64,000 bases of DNA from Nocardia sp. NBC_00403 (GTDB taxonomy: Bacteria > Actinomycetota > Actinomycetes > Mycobacteriales > Mycobacteriaceae). The translations under genes were made by a program, and so were the position numbers. Positions 54,993 to 62,762 of the stretch are shown here, piece after piece. Under the pieces are notes generated by a model, which did no database searches, was not told the origin of the DNA, and worked only from the letters and a program-made list of their open reading frames with translations. Every line of letters begins with the position of its first letter. Within the stretch, counting starts at the first letter, position 1. The stretch spans positions 5,952,001-6,016,000 of the forward strand of contig NZ_CP107939.1 in assembly GCF_036046055.1 (NCBI RefSeq). The letters are read 5' to 3'.

Positions 54993-55286
54993 ATGCCCGG
55001 CGAACCGAGCGATTCGAGCCGAAACAAAGACATCGACCGGCCCGAACACGATTTTCCGGACGACTCACGCACCACAAGAACCCATGCCGGTGAATCTATA
55101 GAAGATACCCGCAACTGGCCGGGAATCATTCTCTTCGGCATCGGAATCGCCTTGATCGCGCTCACCCTGACCGCCGCGGGATACGGATTTGCCGCCTGGG
55201 CGGTTATCGACGGTATTGCGTGCATCCTGCGCCTGGGAATAGGTGCGGTGTTGGTGACCGCCGAACACCGGCGGGTCGAGAACTAG
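54993..55286 (+). CDS. Small protein with two membrane helices
   Basis: 97 residues: a charged N-terminus of about 40 residues and two hydrophobic helices (GIILFGIGIALIALTLTAAG and AVIDGIACILRLGIGAVLV). The ATG follows AAAGGA. No family is recognised. It is divergent from the DUF6328-type gene. A GGGTAT at 54942 lacks a good -35, so membership in the stress regulon is unclear. Confidence 0.75.
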   Translation: MPGEPSDSSRNKDIDRPEHDFPDDSRTTRTHAGESIEDTRNWPGIILFGIGIALIALTLTAAGYGFAAWAVIDGIACILRLGIGAVLVTAEHRRVEN

Positions 55287-55348
55287 GAAGGGCTCGTCCG
55301 CGGCGAACCGCACGGCCATTGATATCCATTTCGTCAGGAGAATCCGAC

Positions 55349-55684
55349 ATGAGAACAACCGAACGACCGAGCAGGATGGCGATCGCCGCGTTTGTGGTCG
55401 CCGCCGCGGCCGCCCTGTTCACCAGCGGCTGCGACGACGCGAAGAAGGCAGTCAACGCGGGTGGTGACACACCGTGCAACGAGTTCGTCGCGCAGGACAA
55501 AGACAAGCAGCGCATTACCGTGACCAAGTTCCTCGAGCAGGAACGCAGCGACAAGTCAGCACCGACGAACGACCGGGCGATCGACGCCGCGATTGCGTCC
55601 ATCGAATTGATGTGCAGGGCCCAGGCCAATCCGGATACGCCGATCAGGAAGGCCGATCTGACGGGCATATTCGTTCCCAAGTAG
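55349..55684 (+). CDS. Small lipoprotein, HdeA/HdeB-like
   Basis: A 111-residue exported protein: a signal peptide ending in a lipobox (ALFTSGC, Cys27) and a mature part with two further Cys residues (PCNEFVAQDKDKQRITV and IELMCRA), which fits small HdeA-like stress proteins with one disulfide. The ATG has AGGAG upstream. A strong terminator follows at 55703. The HdeA link is a resemblance in Cys spacing and the CxxF start, not a proven homology. Confidence 0.8.
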   Translation: MRTTERPSRMAIAAFVVAAAAALFTSGCDDAKKAVNAGGDTPCNEFVAQDKDKQRITVTKFLEQERSDKSAPTNDRAIDAAIASIELMCRAQANPDTPIRKADLTGIFVPK

Positions 55685-55702
55685 GCTGATACAGTCGAAA
55701 CA

Positions 55703-55736
55703 AAAGGGTTGCCGGACGAAACTCCGGCAACCCTTT
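55703..55736. terminator. Bidirectional rho-independent-type terminator
   Basis: AAAGGGTTGCCGGA and its exact reverse complement surround a CGAAAC loop, a perfect 14-bp stem with flanking A and T runs, between the convergent lipoprotein and CsbD-like genes. Confidence 0.85.
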
Positions 55737-55777
55737 ATGTATTCAGCGATGGAATCTTCTACGAAGGACCGACTCGA

Positions 55778-56023
55778 CTACTGGCCGCGTTGATACGCGC
55801 GCTGACGCTGTTCGCCCAAAGCGGCTTCGGCACGTTCCTTTTCGGCGGCGGCCTCCTTTTGCGCAGCTTCGCGCTGAGATTTCGCCTTGTCCTGCTGAGC
55901 CTTTCCTTCGTCCCGCAGGTCGTCGTTTCCGAAGACGGCTCCTGCGGCCTCCTTGACCTTTCCCTTGACACCTTCGACAGTGCCTTCGACAGCTTCGCGG
56001 GGACCACTATTGTGTTCGGACAC
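55778..56023 (-). CDS. CsbD-like stress protein 1
   Basis: An 81-residue hydrophilic protein of the CsbD family: EAVEGTVEGVKGKVKEAAGA then FGNDDLRDEGKAQQDKAK and a long Lys/Glu/Ala helix. CsbD of Bacillus is a SigB-dependent protein of unknown function. The GTG at 56023 has GGAGG upstream. A GATT-N15-GGGTAT promoter lies 46 bp upstream, with the same downstream bases (GCGGT) as at the second csbD-like gene. Confidence 0.92.
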   Translation of the reverse strand: MSEHNSGPREAVEGTVEGVKGKVKEAAGAVFGNDDLRDEGKAQQDKAKSQREAAQKEAAAEKERAEAALGEQRQRAYQRGQ

Positions 56024-56068
56024 GATATCTACCTCCGAAATGCCGGTTATCAGGTGGACACTCACCGC

Positions 56069-56093
56069 ATACCCGCCACCGATGGACTCAATC
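56069..56093 (-). promoter_or_regulatory. SigB/SigF-like promoter of csbD-like gene 1
   Basis: GATT (56093-56090), 15 bp, GGGTAT (56074-56069) on the minus strand. It has the same layout as the element at 59060-59084. Confidence 0.6.
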
Positions 56094-56140
56094 GGAAGTC
56101 TCGATTTTCGAAGGTAACGGTGGTCACAACAACTCTCGCG

Positions 56141-56165
56141 GTTTGCCCATGAAGGCAACGGGTAT
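56141..56165 (+). promoter_or_regulatory. SigB/SigF-type promoter of the Pro-rich peptide gene
   Basis: GTTT (56141), 15 bp, GGGTAT (56160) on the plus strand, a full match to the SigB/SigF consensus, 43 bp before the ATG at 56209. Confidence 0.7.
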
Positions 56166-56208
56166 CGCCTCGGCGGAGCGGTCATGACACAAGGCAGAGG
56201 AGCACACC

Positions 56209-56394
56209 ATGGATTCCGCGACGGTACCTCCCATTCCCGATCCCGACCCGATACCGGATCCAGGGTCACCGCCGCCGATACCGCAGCCGGGGGAACCGGT
56301 TCCGCCCGCACCCGACCCGGTGCCGCCGCCGGTTCCGGAACCACCGCCGGTGCCAGGTCCGGGGCCAACCGAACCGCCACCGCCCATTCAGTGA
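56209..56394 (+). CDS. Pro-rich 61-residue peptide
   Basis: About half the residues are Pro, in PDPDP, PEPPP and PGPGP runs; no signal peptide or membrane segment is present. The ATG has GAGGAG upstream and the gene has a perfect SigB/SigF-type promoter, which is the main evidence that it is real. It converges on the second anti-sigma gene. The function is unknown; it is likely disordered. Confidence 0.6.
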   Translation: MDSATVPPIPDPDPIPDPGSPPPIPQPGEPVPPAPDPVPPPVPEPPPVPGPGPTEPPPPIQ

Positions 56395-56410
56395 GCGGCA
56401 GTCACCGGTG

Positions 56411-56839
56411 TCAGCGGTTGTCCGAACTCCGCACCCAGGTGAAGTCCACAGCGGTCGGATACCCGGACACTGTCTCGTCGTAGTGCTCCTGTGTCGTGGT
56501 AAGGGAGTCGGTCAGCGTTCGCACGATGTGCCAGCCGAAGCTGTCTTCGCCGACCGCTGGTCGCGCGGCCCCCACCGAAGCGACATGGACACGCATCTGG
56601 TTGTCGTCGTAGCGGAATGCACAGTCGAGAGTGCTGCCCGGCACGGCGTCCAGGATCAGCGAGGTGGCCACCTCGTCGAGCGCGAGGCGGATGTCGCCGA
56701 CCTCGTCCAGCGCGAAATCCGCGATCAACGCGACGGTTTCGGCGAGGGCGCGCAACATGATCAGCTGCCCGAGCTCGGCGGGCACCCGGATACCGATGGC
56801 CCTCGTTCCCAACGCTGCTTGCGAGATCGGTTTCGCCAT
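56411..56839 (-). CDS. RsbW-like anti-sigma factor 2
   Basis: A 142-residue paralogue of the protein at 53921, sharing nearly identical stretches (LRALAETVALIADFALDEVG; ALDEVATSLILDAVPGS; FGWHIVRTLTDS). It also has Ser at the N-box Asn position. No sigma gene is adjacent; it may act on the same sigma factor or on another. The ATG at 56839 follows AAAGG; a GTG 12 bp upstream is possible. A GTTT-N15-GGGTAG promoter is upstream. Confidence 0.9.
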   Translation of the reverse strand: MAKPISQAALGTRAIGIRVPAELGQLIMLRALAETVALIADFALDEVGDIRLALDEVATSLILDAVPGSTLDCAFRYDDNQMRVHVASVGAARPAVGEDSFGWHIVRTLTDSLTTTQEHYDETVSGYPTAVDFTWVRSSDNR

Positions 56840-56980
56840 GCCAACCACCACCTTTTCTTGCCGTCACCGAGCGGGTCGCTTCGTTCGACACCAAACGACA
56901 GCCCGGGCCCTGTCGGCCGATCCTTGCTTATCGGGCGATCACGGGTGCGACGGATAGCCAGCGGCACGCGCATGGACCGG

Positions 56981-57005
56981 CTACCCGGTCCATGCCGCTC
57001 GAAAC
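56981..57005 (-). promoter_or_regulatory. SigB/SigF-type promoter of anti-sigma gene 2
   Basis: GTTT (57005-57002), 15 bp, GGGTAG (56986-56981) on the minus strand, about 140 bp before the start codon. Confidence 0.5.
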
Positions 57006-57054
57006 CCCTGGTCTTGTCGGAAACCTGATTGGTGTCGTGGTGGGATGACGCCGC

Positions 57055-57753
57055 TCAGCGCCCGTCGGCCGATCCGCTCGGCGGGATCCGGGTGTGCACA
57101 GTCAGCAGCAGGTGATCGAACTCCGTGCGAAGTCCTGTTGTGGAGTGCACCATCGACCGCAGATCGGCGACCAGCTGGGTGGCCAGGGCACGCAGTTTGG
57201 TGTTGGTCTCCTGGGAACGCCAGCTCAGCACCCGGAACGCCTGTTCGGCGCTGATGCCGTAGACCAGAATCAACGCCCCCTTCGCCTGTTCGATCACTGC
57301 ACGCGTCGCGTACAACTCGGGCAGGGTGTCGTCGAGGGTCTCCCTGCGGTGTTCCTCGATGGTGTGCGTGACGTCGATGTAGTACCCCGACGTGCCGATC
57401 ACCTCGTTCTTGTCGTCGACCATGCGGTCGGCGACGACGATCACGTGGTGGACATCGCCCTCGGTATCGACGATGCGGTGGCTGCTGCAGAACGGCTCGG
57501 CGGTCTCGACGGATTTGGCCAGCGCGCTGGCCACCTGTGCTCGGTCGTCGGGATGCTTGTGGGACAGCAGCAGCTCGGTGGTCGGTTCTATCTCTCCGCA
57601 GACATATCCGTGCATGCGTGCAACCTCATCGGACCATTCCCACTTCTGGTCGGCGAACAGGAAGTGGAAATAGCCGGCATTCTGCGGCGTGCCTGCACCG
57701 ATCACGCGATCGAGCGCATGCGCGCCTTCGGGGGACAAACCGCTCTCCGTCAC
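57055..57753 (-). CDS. PAS-ANTAR RNA-binding regulator
   Basis: An N-terminal PAS domain (about 20-130, FHFLFADQKWEWSDEVARMH) and a C-terminal ANTAR domain (about 150-210, YATRAVIEQAKGALILVYGI with AEQAFRVLSWRSQETNTKL). ANTAR proteins bind paired RNA hairpins and prevent termination. Mycobacteria and Nocardia have many of these PAS-ANTAR proteins. The GTG at 57753 was chosen because homologues start near TESGLSPE; one at 57825 is also possible. Its RNA targets are not apparent here. Confidence 0.9.
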   Translation of the reverse strand: MTESGLSPEGAHALDRVIGAGTPQNAGYFHFLFADQKWEWSDEVARMHGYVCGEIEPTTELLLSHKHPDDRAQVASALAKSVETAEPFCSSHRIVDTEGDVHHVIVVADRMVDDKNEVIGTSGYYIDVTHTIEEHRRETLDDTLPELYATRAVIEQAKGALILVYGISAEQAFRVLSWRSQETNTKLRALATQLVADLRSMVHSTTGLRTEFDHLLLTVHTRIPPSGSADGR

Positions 57754-57924
57754 AGAGCAAGTATGTTCCGCACGCCTCGCCGCTGCGACTGAATGGGCTT
57801 CTCCGACTATCGTTCGGCGCGTCACGCATCCAATGCCGCGCGCATCGTCCCTACCGCCGGGCTGCGCCCGCACGCACCGGGAGACGTCACCGCGTAGGCC
57901 CGATCGCCCGCAACAGCAGCCACC

Positions 57925-57949
57925 GATTGAGCGGTACTTCTCCGGGTAA
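57925..57949 (+). promoter_or_regulatory. SigB/SigF-like promoter of the lipoprotein gene at 58000
   Basis: GATT (57925), 15 bp, GGGTAA (57944) on the plus strand, 50 bp before the GTG start. Confidence 0.5.
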
Positions 57950-57999
57950 TCGGAACGCGACGCCACCATATCGGCATCATCCGATATCGAGGAGGAGAA

Positions 58000-58455
58000 G
58001 TGAATCGGCTCAGTATTGCAGTGCGGATCGTCTTGTCCGCCGGACTACTCACCGCCGGTGCTCAGCTCGCGGCATGCTCGGGCAACGGCGAACCCGATCT
58101 GGCGCCGGCGACACCGACGACGAACAGCATCTCGATCTCGATTCCTGCGCCCTCGAGTTCTTCGGGCGCGCCCAATACCGACGAGATCACCACCGCGGCG
58201 GCCACCCAGCTCTGCGACATGATTCGACCAGAGGTCGGCACCTGGCGCGATGAGGGCACCGTGCTCGGCAAGATTTCGTTCAATGGCACCGTGCACAATT
58301 GGGCAGCCCGCAACGGCGGCCTCAACGACGTCGTCATCGCCAACCGCAAGATCATCGACACGATCACCCTCGAACATTGCCCCGATGTCCGCCAGCAGGT
58401 GCTCGATGCCTTGGATATTCCGGACCTCGCGTCCGGGCTTGCGGGTTTCAACTGA
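58000..58455 (+). CDS. Secreted lipoprotein, 151 residues
   Basis: The signal peptide ends in the lipobox LAAC (Cys26), followed by a Ser/Pro/Thr linker and a small domain of about 95 residues (TAAATQLCDMIRPEVGTWRD onward) with two Cys residues that may form a disulfide. GGAGGAG lies just before the GTG. The domain type is common in Nocardia and Rhodococcus, without known function. It may be stress-induced, from the upstream promoter-like element. Confidence 0.85.
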   Translation: MNRLSIAVRIVLSAGLLTAGAQLAACSGNGEPDLAPATPTTNSISISIPAPSSSSGAPNTDEITTAAATQLCDMIRPEVGTWRDEGTVLGKISFNGTVHNWAARNGGLNDVVIANRKIIDTITLEHCPDVRQQVLDALDIPDLASGLAGFN

Positions 58456-58521
58456 TCCGGCTGCCGGTCACCCCGATATTGCGCGCCACGGACTCCTGGT
58501 ACGAAACAGGGAGGTGAAGAC

Positions 58522-58716
58522 ATGACAACCCGACATCAACAGAATGTCGTGAATCTCTTACATGCACAGCACAAGCGAATGACCGAGCTGATCGAGGAAA
58601 TCCTGTCGTCGGCCGGCACCGAGAACAGTGCTGCCATCCGAGAGCTCATGCGACTGATCGCGGTGCACGAGGCCACCGAGGAAGAATTGGTGCAACGCAC
58701 CGTCAGCGCATGCTGA
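58522..58716 (+). CDS. Truncated hemerythrin-like protein, 64 residues
   Basis: The sequence VVNLLHAQHKRMTELIEEIL and LIAVHEATEEELVQR matches the first two helices of a hemerythrin HHE domain (His, His, HxxxE), but the stop comes after TVSAC, where intact proteins continue with two more helices. GGGAGG lies ahead of the start. It may be a remnant, or a half-bundle working as a dimer. A terminator follows directly. Confidence 0.65.
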   Translation: MTTRHQQNVVNLLHAQHKRMTELIEEILSSAGTENSAAIRELMRLIAVHEATEEELVQRTVSAC

Positions 58717-58730
58717 GCATCTGGACGAAC

Positions 58731-58762
58731 GAGGTTGCCCGGTTGTGAGACCGGGCAACCTC
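58731..58762. terminator. Bidirectional terminator
   Basis: GAGGTTGCCCGG and its exact reverse complement flank an 8-nt loop between the convergent truncated hemerythrin and csbD-like genes; a perfect 12-bp stem. Confidence 0.85.
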
Positions 58763-58778
58763 GCGGTCGATCAGGGCG

Positions 58779-59018
58779 TTACTGCTGTCGCGTCCGTTCC
58801 CGCAGCTCTGCCAGATCTGCGTCGGCCCTTGCCTTTTCGGCTTCGGCTTCCTTCTTCGCCGCGTCACGCAGCGATGCCGCCTTTTCCTGCTGGGCTCGGC
58901 CTTCGTCCCGCAGATTGTCATTGCCGAGAACGGCTCCTGCCGCTTCCTTGGCAGTGCCCTTCACGCCCTCGACGGCACCTTCGAAACCTTCGTGTGGTCC
59001 GCTCTTGTGTTCGGGCAC
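58779..59018 (-). CDS. CsbD-like stress protein 2
   Basis: A 79-residue CsbD-family protein, clearly a paralogue of the one at 55778 (EGFEGAVEGVKGTAKEAAGA, LGNDNLRDEGRAQQEKAA). The GTG has GGAGG upstream, and the promoter has GATT-N15-GGGTATGCGGT like its paralogue. The two genes and their control regions look like an old duplication. Confidence 0.92.
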   Translation of the reverse strand: MPEHKSGPHEGFEGAVEGVKGTAKEAAGAVLGNDNLRDEGRAQQEKAASLRDAAKKEAEAEKARADADLAELRERTRQQ

Positions 59019-59059
59019 GGTATTTCACCTCCAATAATTGGATGATCAACAGTGACCGC

Positions 59060-59084
59060 ATACCCGGCGTCAGCCGGTCTAATC
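59060..59084 (-). promoter_or_regulatory. SigB/SigF-like promoter of csbD-like gene 2
   Basis: GATT (59084-59081), 15 bp, GGGTAT (59065-59060) on the minus strand, 42 bp before the GTG start. Confidence 0.6.
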
Positions 59085-59133
59085 GACACGCATTCCAACG
59101 TTTCACGGCACCGATATCGGCTATGCCGGGAAT

Positions 59134-59832
59134 ATGACGCCACTCTGGTTGAACGACGCCAAGGTGCCGGCGCGGCTGCGGCTGACGCCGGGACTCCGCT
59201 TCGACACCGTCGTGATCGGCGGCGGCTTAACCGGTCTGGTGACCGCGTTGCTGCTGGCCGAGAGCGGCGTCGAGGTGGCGGTGGTCGAGGGTAGACGTCT
59301 CGGCCCGGCCGGGAACGCATCCTGGTCGCGACCGGTTACGCGAAATGGGGACTGACCAATGGCATCGCCGCCGCGCTCGCCCTCGCAGGCCGCATCAACG
59401 GCAAACCGCCGCGGTGGTCCGGCGGCCTCACCAGCTGGCGCCCCGCCGAACTCAAAGCAATCCCTTCGGCGGCGCAAACCAACAGCGCCGTCGCACTGCG
59501 CCTTTCGACCGGTTGACTACGCGTGGCCCGATCCCCACCGAAGGCTGTGGCCACGTCGAACGCCACGGCCTCCAGCCCACAGCCGTCAGCACGGTCGACG
59601 GCAAAACCACCGAAGTCTCCGCCATCTGTCCCCACCTCTACGGCATAGTCCGCTGGAATGACGCCGAAAAGTCCTGGGACTGCCCCTCCACGGCTCGCGC
59701 TTCACCGCGGACGGCACTCTCCTCGACGGCCCCGCAACCGCCTCCCTCACCCTGATCTCCGGGCCCGCCGCCGTACCGGTCACCGACCCGCCTCGAGGTG
59801 GGCCGACGACGGTGTTGCCCGAAAAGATCTAG
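59134..59832 (+). pseudogene. Decayed FAD oxidoreductase-Rieske fusion gene
   Basis: Three pieces in different frames add up to one gene. The first (59134 on) has the FAD motif VVIGGGLTGLVTALLLAESG; at about 59312 the frame jumps to ILVATGYAKWGLTNGIAAAL, a part that lies some hundreds of residues later in DadA-type oxidoreductases; a stop follows at 59515, and the Rieske part (ICPHLYGIVRWNDAEKSWDC, then LHGSRFTADGTLLDGPAT) is split by a one-base deletion near 59685. Intact proteins of this kind are about 500 residues. The gene is clearly dead. Confidence 0.8.
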
Positions 59833-59878
59833 GCGGTGCCGCTTTCGGGCCTGCGTGTGGCGCATAGGTTGCTGACGG

Positions 59879-60406
59879 CTATTCGAGCACGGGTTCGGCG
59901 CGAGCGAGGATCTGGTCGACGGACTGTTCGATCGTCAGATCGGAAGTGTCCAGCCATAATCCGATGCGCGGTGTCGTCGCACGCAATCCCGTGTCCAGAT
60001 CCTCGACGGTGAAGGCACCGTAGGCGACCTTGTCACGCCCCGCCTCGCGCACCGCGACAATGTCCGGCCGCGGTGCGAGCACCACGACATACAGTGGCCT
60101 GGTCCGGATCTGATCGACAAACCACGGCAGCTCACCACCGAGCACGACGTCTTGGACGATCGCGGTGAAACCCGCTGCCGCATAAGCGTCGGCCGTGTCC
60201 GCGGCCAATCCGTATCGCAGCCGCAGCTGCGCCAGCGCGTCCTGTGACGGTTGCGGACTCATCTCCGCCCGCCCACCGACGACGAACCGCCGGAACGTGT
60301 CGCCACGCACGTGTGCCGAGAGTGGGAACCGCTCGGCCAGCGCCTGCGCGATCGTGGACTTCCCGGCGGCCTGAATACCGGTGATCAGATATACCGCGGA
60401 TGTCAT
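59879..60406 (-). CDS. P-loop kinase-like protein
   Basis: A 175-residue NTP-binding protein with Walker A GIQAAGKST near the start and the ARPDxxAVREAGRDK-like motif of small kinases (chloramphenicol phosphotransferase/AAA-33 type). It probably phosphorylates a small molecule; the substrate is unknown. The ATG at 60406 (MTSAVYLITG) was chosen from the Rossmann-like strand before the P-loop. Confidence 0.85.
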   Translation of the reverse strand: MTSAVYLITGIQAAGKSTIAQALAERFPLSAHVRGDTFRRFVVGGRAEMSPQPSQDALAQLRLRYGLAADTADAYAAAGFTAIVQDVVLGGELPWFVDQIRTRPLYVVVLAPRPDIVAVREAGRDKVAYGAFTVEDLDTGLRATTPRIGLWLDTSDLTIEQSVDQILARAEPVLE

Positions 60407-60673
60407 GCCGCCATGATTGCAGTTCGGTGGTCCAGCCCGATCTACCACCCTCCACCCAGCCGAATCAGGATTCTCGACCAGGCGACTCCGCGGATGAGAG
60501 AACGGTTCGAGATGGCGTAGACCTGCTTGGTCGCACCGTATTCCGAGCCGGCCCCGGTCACCGACCTCGGGGGTGTATCGGCGCCCACCGACTCGATGCC
60601 GGCTTGGGGTTGTGCCTGTCAGAATCGGACTGCCACGCGAACCTTCCCGAATTCGTAATTCTCTCTGTAGCTT

Positions 60674-62227
60674 TCACTTGATTTCCCGGTCAGAGATAGC
60701 TGTCGAGGGCGGAATTGCGTTCCGGTGCCGACGATCCTCGTAGCCGACCGACCGCATCTCAGCGACCGCCGGGAGCAGCGCGATGAATCCCATTCGGAGG
60801 CGCGCGACGCTCGCCATCTTCCGCCGGGCCACGAACCAGCCGACGACGAGGGCCGGAACCATGACAAGCACTGTCGTGAGCACTGCCCACCGTTGGACCT
60901 CGTCATCGTTCGTCGCCATCAGTGTCACAACTCCGGCAAGGAACACAAGTGTGGCAATACCGGTGAATGGAGACCCCGGCAGCCGGAACGCAGGGCGCAC
61001 GACCCGGCCGGTGCGCGACCAGCGCCACAACTGCAACTGGCTGAGCACGATCACCGACCAGCATGTGATGGTGCCCAAGGCCGACACGTTCAGCACGATC
61101 TCGAACGCTTTCTCCGGCATGACGGCGTTGAGTGCGACTCCGAACAGCGCGATCGCACCGGTCGCCAGAATCCCGACGAAGGGCACGCCCCTGGTCGACA
61201 TCCGGAACATGATGGCGGGCGCGCTGCCATTCGTCGACATCGACCGCAGGATCCGGCCGGTCGCGTAGAAGCCGGCGGTGAGGCTGGAGAACGCCGCCGT
61301 CAGCACCACCACATTCATCAGCGCCGCGGCACCGCCGAGGCCGAGCTTGGAGAAGAAGGTCACGAAGGGGCTCTCACCCGCCTTGAAACTGGTGTACGGC
61401 AGCAGTAGGGCAAGCAAGACCAACGATCCCACATAGAACACCGCTATTCGGGCGATGATCGAGTTGATCGCGCGCGGCATTACCCTGGCCGTATCCTTGG
61501 CCTCCCCCGCCGCCGTCCCGACCAATTCCACCCCGGCATAGGCGAAAACCACACCGGTAGTGACCATAACGAGCGGCAGTATGCCGGTGGGAAACAATCC
61601 ACCGCTGTGCTCGACCACGCTGACACCGGTTTCCTGGCCCTGAATGCGGAACCGGCCGACCAGAAAGACCGTTCCCGCCATCAGGAATGCCACCAGCGCA
61701 ACGACCTTCACCAGCGCGACCCAGAACTCCAGCTCACCGAACCATCTCACCGACACCATGTTGATGCCCAGCACCAACATCAATGCCACGAATGCGATCA
61801 CCCATTGCGGAACCCCCTGGAAGGCTCGCCAGTAATGGAAGTAGGTGGCTATGGCAGTGATATCAACAATTCCGGTCATGCACCAGTGGAAGAAGTACAT
61901 CCAGCCGATGCCGAATGCGTACTTCTCACCGAAGAACTCGCGCGCATACGACACGAACGACCCCGATGACGGGCGGTGCATCACCAATTCACCGAGGGCA
62001 CGCAGAATGAAGAAAGTGAACATTCCGCACACCGCGTACACGATGAACAAACCGGGGCCCGCATTCGCCAGGCGGCTTCCTGCGCCGAGGAAGAGACCCG
62101 TGCCGATAACGCCGCCGATGGCGATCATCTGCACTTGGCGTGGTCGGAGGCTCTGGCGGTAGCCGACGTCTTCGGTCCGCAACGAACCTGTCGCTTGCGA
62201 GTCTTCACCGGAACGAACTGTGGTCAT
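60674..62227 (-). CDS. Amino-acid permease (APC family)
   Basis: A 12-helix transporter of the AAT family (relatives AnsP, CycA, GabP). The family start [20 protein letters not shown] and the [20 protein letters not shown] stretch are present. It is 517 residues long from the ATG at 62227, with a polar C-terminus. The substrate, probably one or a few amino acids, is not predictable. The gene stands alone. Confidence 0.92.
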   Translation of the reverse strand: MTTVRSGEDSQATGSLRTEDVGYRQSLRPRQVQMIAIGGVIGTGLFLGAGSRLANAGPGLFIVYAVCGMFTFFILRALGELVMHRPSSGSFVSYAREFFGEKYAFGIGWMYFFHWCMTGIVDITAIATYFHYWRAFQGVPQWVIAFVALMLVLGINMVSVRWFGELEFWVALVKVVALVAFLMAGTVFLVGRFRIQGQETGVSVVEHSGGLFPTGILPLVMVTTGVVFAYAGVELVGTAAGEAKDTARVMPRAINSIIARIAVFYVGSLVLLALLLPYTSFKAGESPFVTFFSKLGLGGAAALMNVVVLTAAFSSLTAGFYATGRILRSMSTNGSAPAIMFRMSTRGVPFVGILATGAIALFGVALNAVMPEKAFEIVLNVSALGTITCWSVIVLSQLQLWRWSRTGRVVRPAFRLPGSPFTGIATLVFLAGVVTLMATNDDEVQRWAVLTTVLVMVPALVVGWFVARRKMASVARLRMGFIALLPAVAEMRSVGYEDRRHRNAIPPSTAISDREIK

Positions 62228-62762
62228 GGTGGGAAGCCCTTCACCCCGAACAATCGGATCGCTCCCGAATGTACCGCTAGTCAACGGACCATTCAACGGG
62301 TTCTACAATATGCCGTAAATCTGCCTTCAACACCTCTTTCCCCCCAGAGATGCTCCCTAAACGCCTTCCCGAAGATCCGACTCGACGAATCTCGCCGCTG
62401 CACATCGGGCCGTTAGATACGGAATGATCGGTACCCTGGCCTGGGATGACGCCGATCCGACCCATGCGCCGACGCTGCTCCACCGCTATGTCAGCAACAC
62501 GACGAAGCTCGAGCAGCATTCGGATCGCGGTCACCTCGGCAGTTCGGGCCCGAGATCGCCGAGTCGCTCCCCGTCCCCCGAGCTCGACACGTGCGCTTCC
62601 AATCACCCGAAAGAACCACCGGCCGTCGCGATCACGCCACAATCAGCGAAATTGTTGTCGCACAACCGATCCGAACGCATCGGGTACTGTCCTACGGCAC
62701 GTGTTCGTGAACGGGACAGTTGCTCAGGATTTTTCGTCACACCTCGGAATCGAGGTAAACGA
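62228..62762. other. Long divergent intergenic region
   Basis: The 535 bp between the permease and the phosphotransferase genes contain open frames on both strands, but none has family-like sequence or a convincing start. Both promoters should lie here. Nothing further is seen. Confidence 0.5.
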
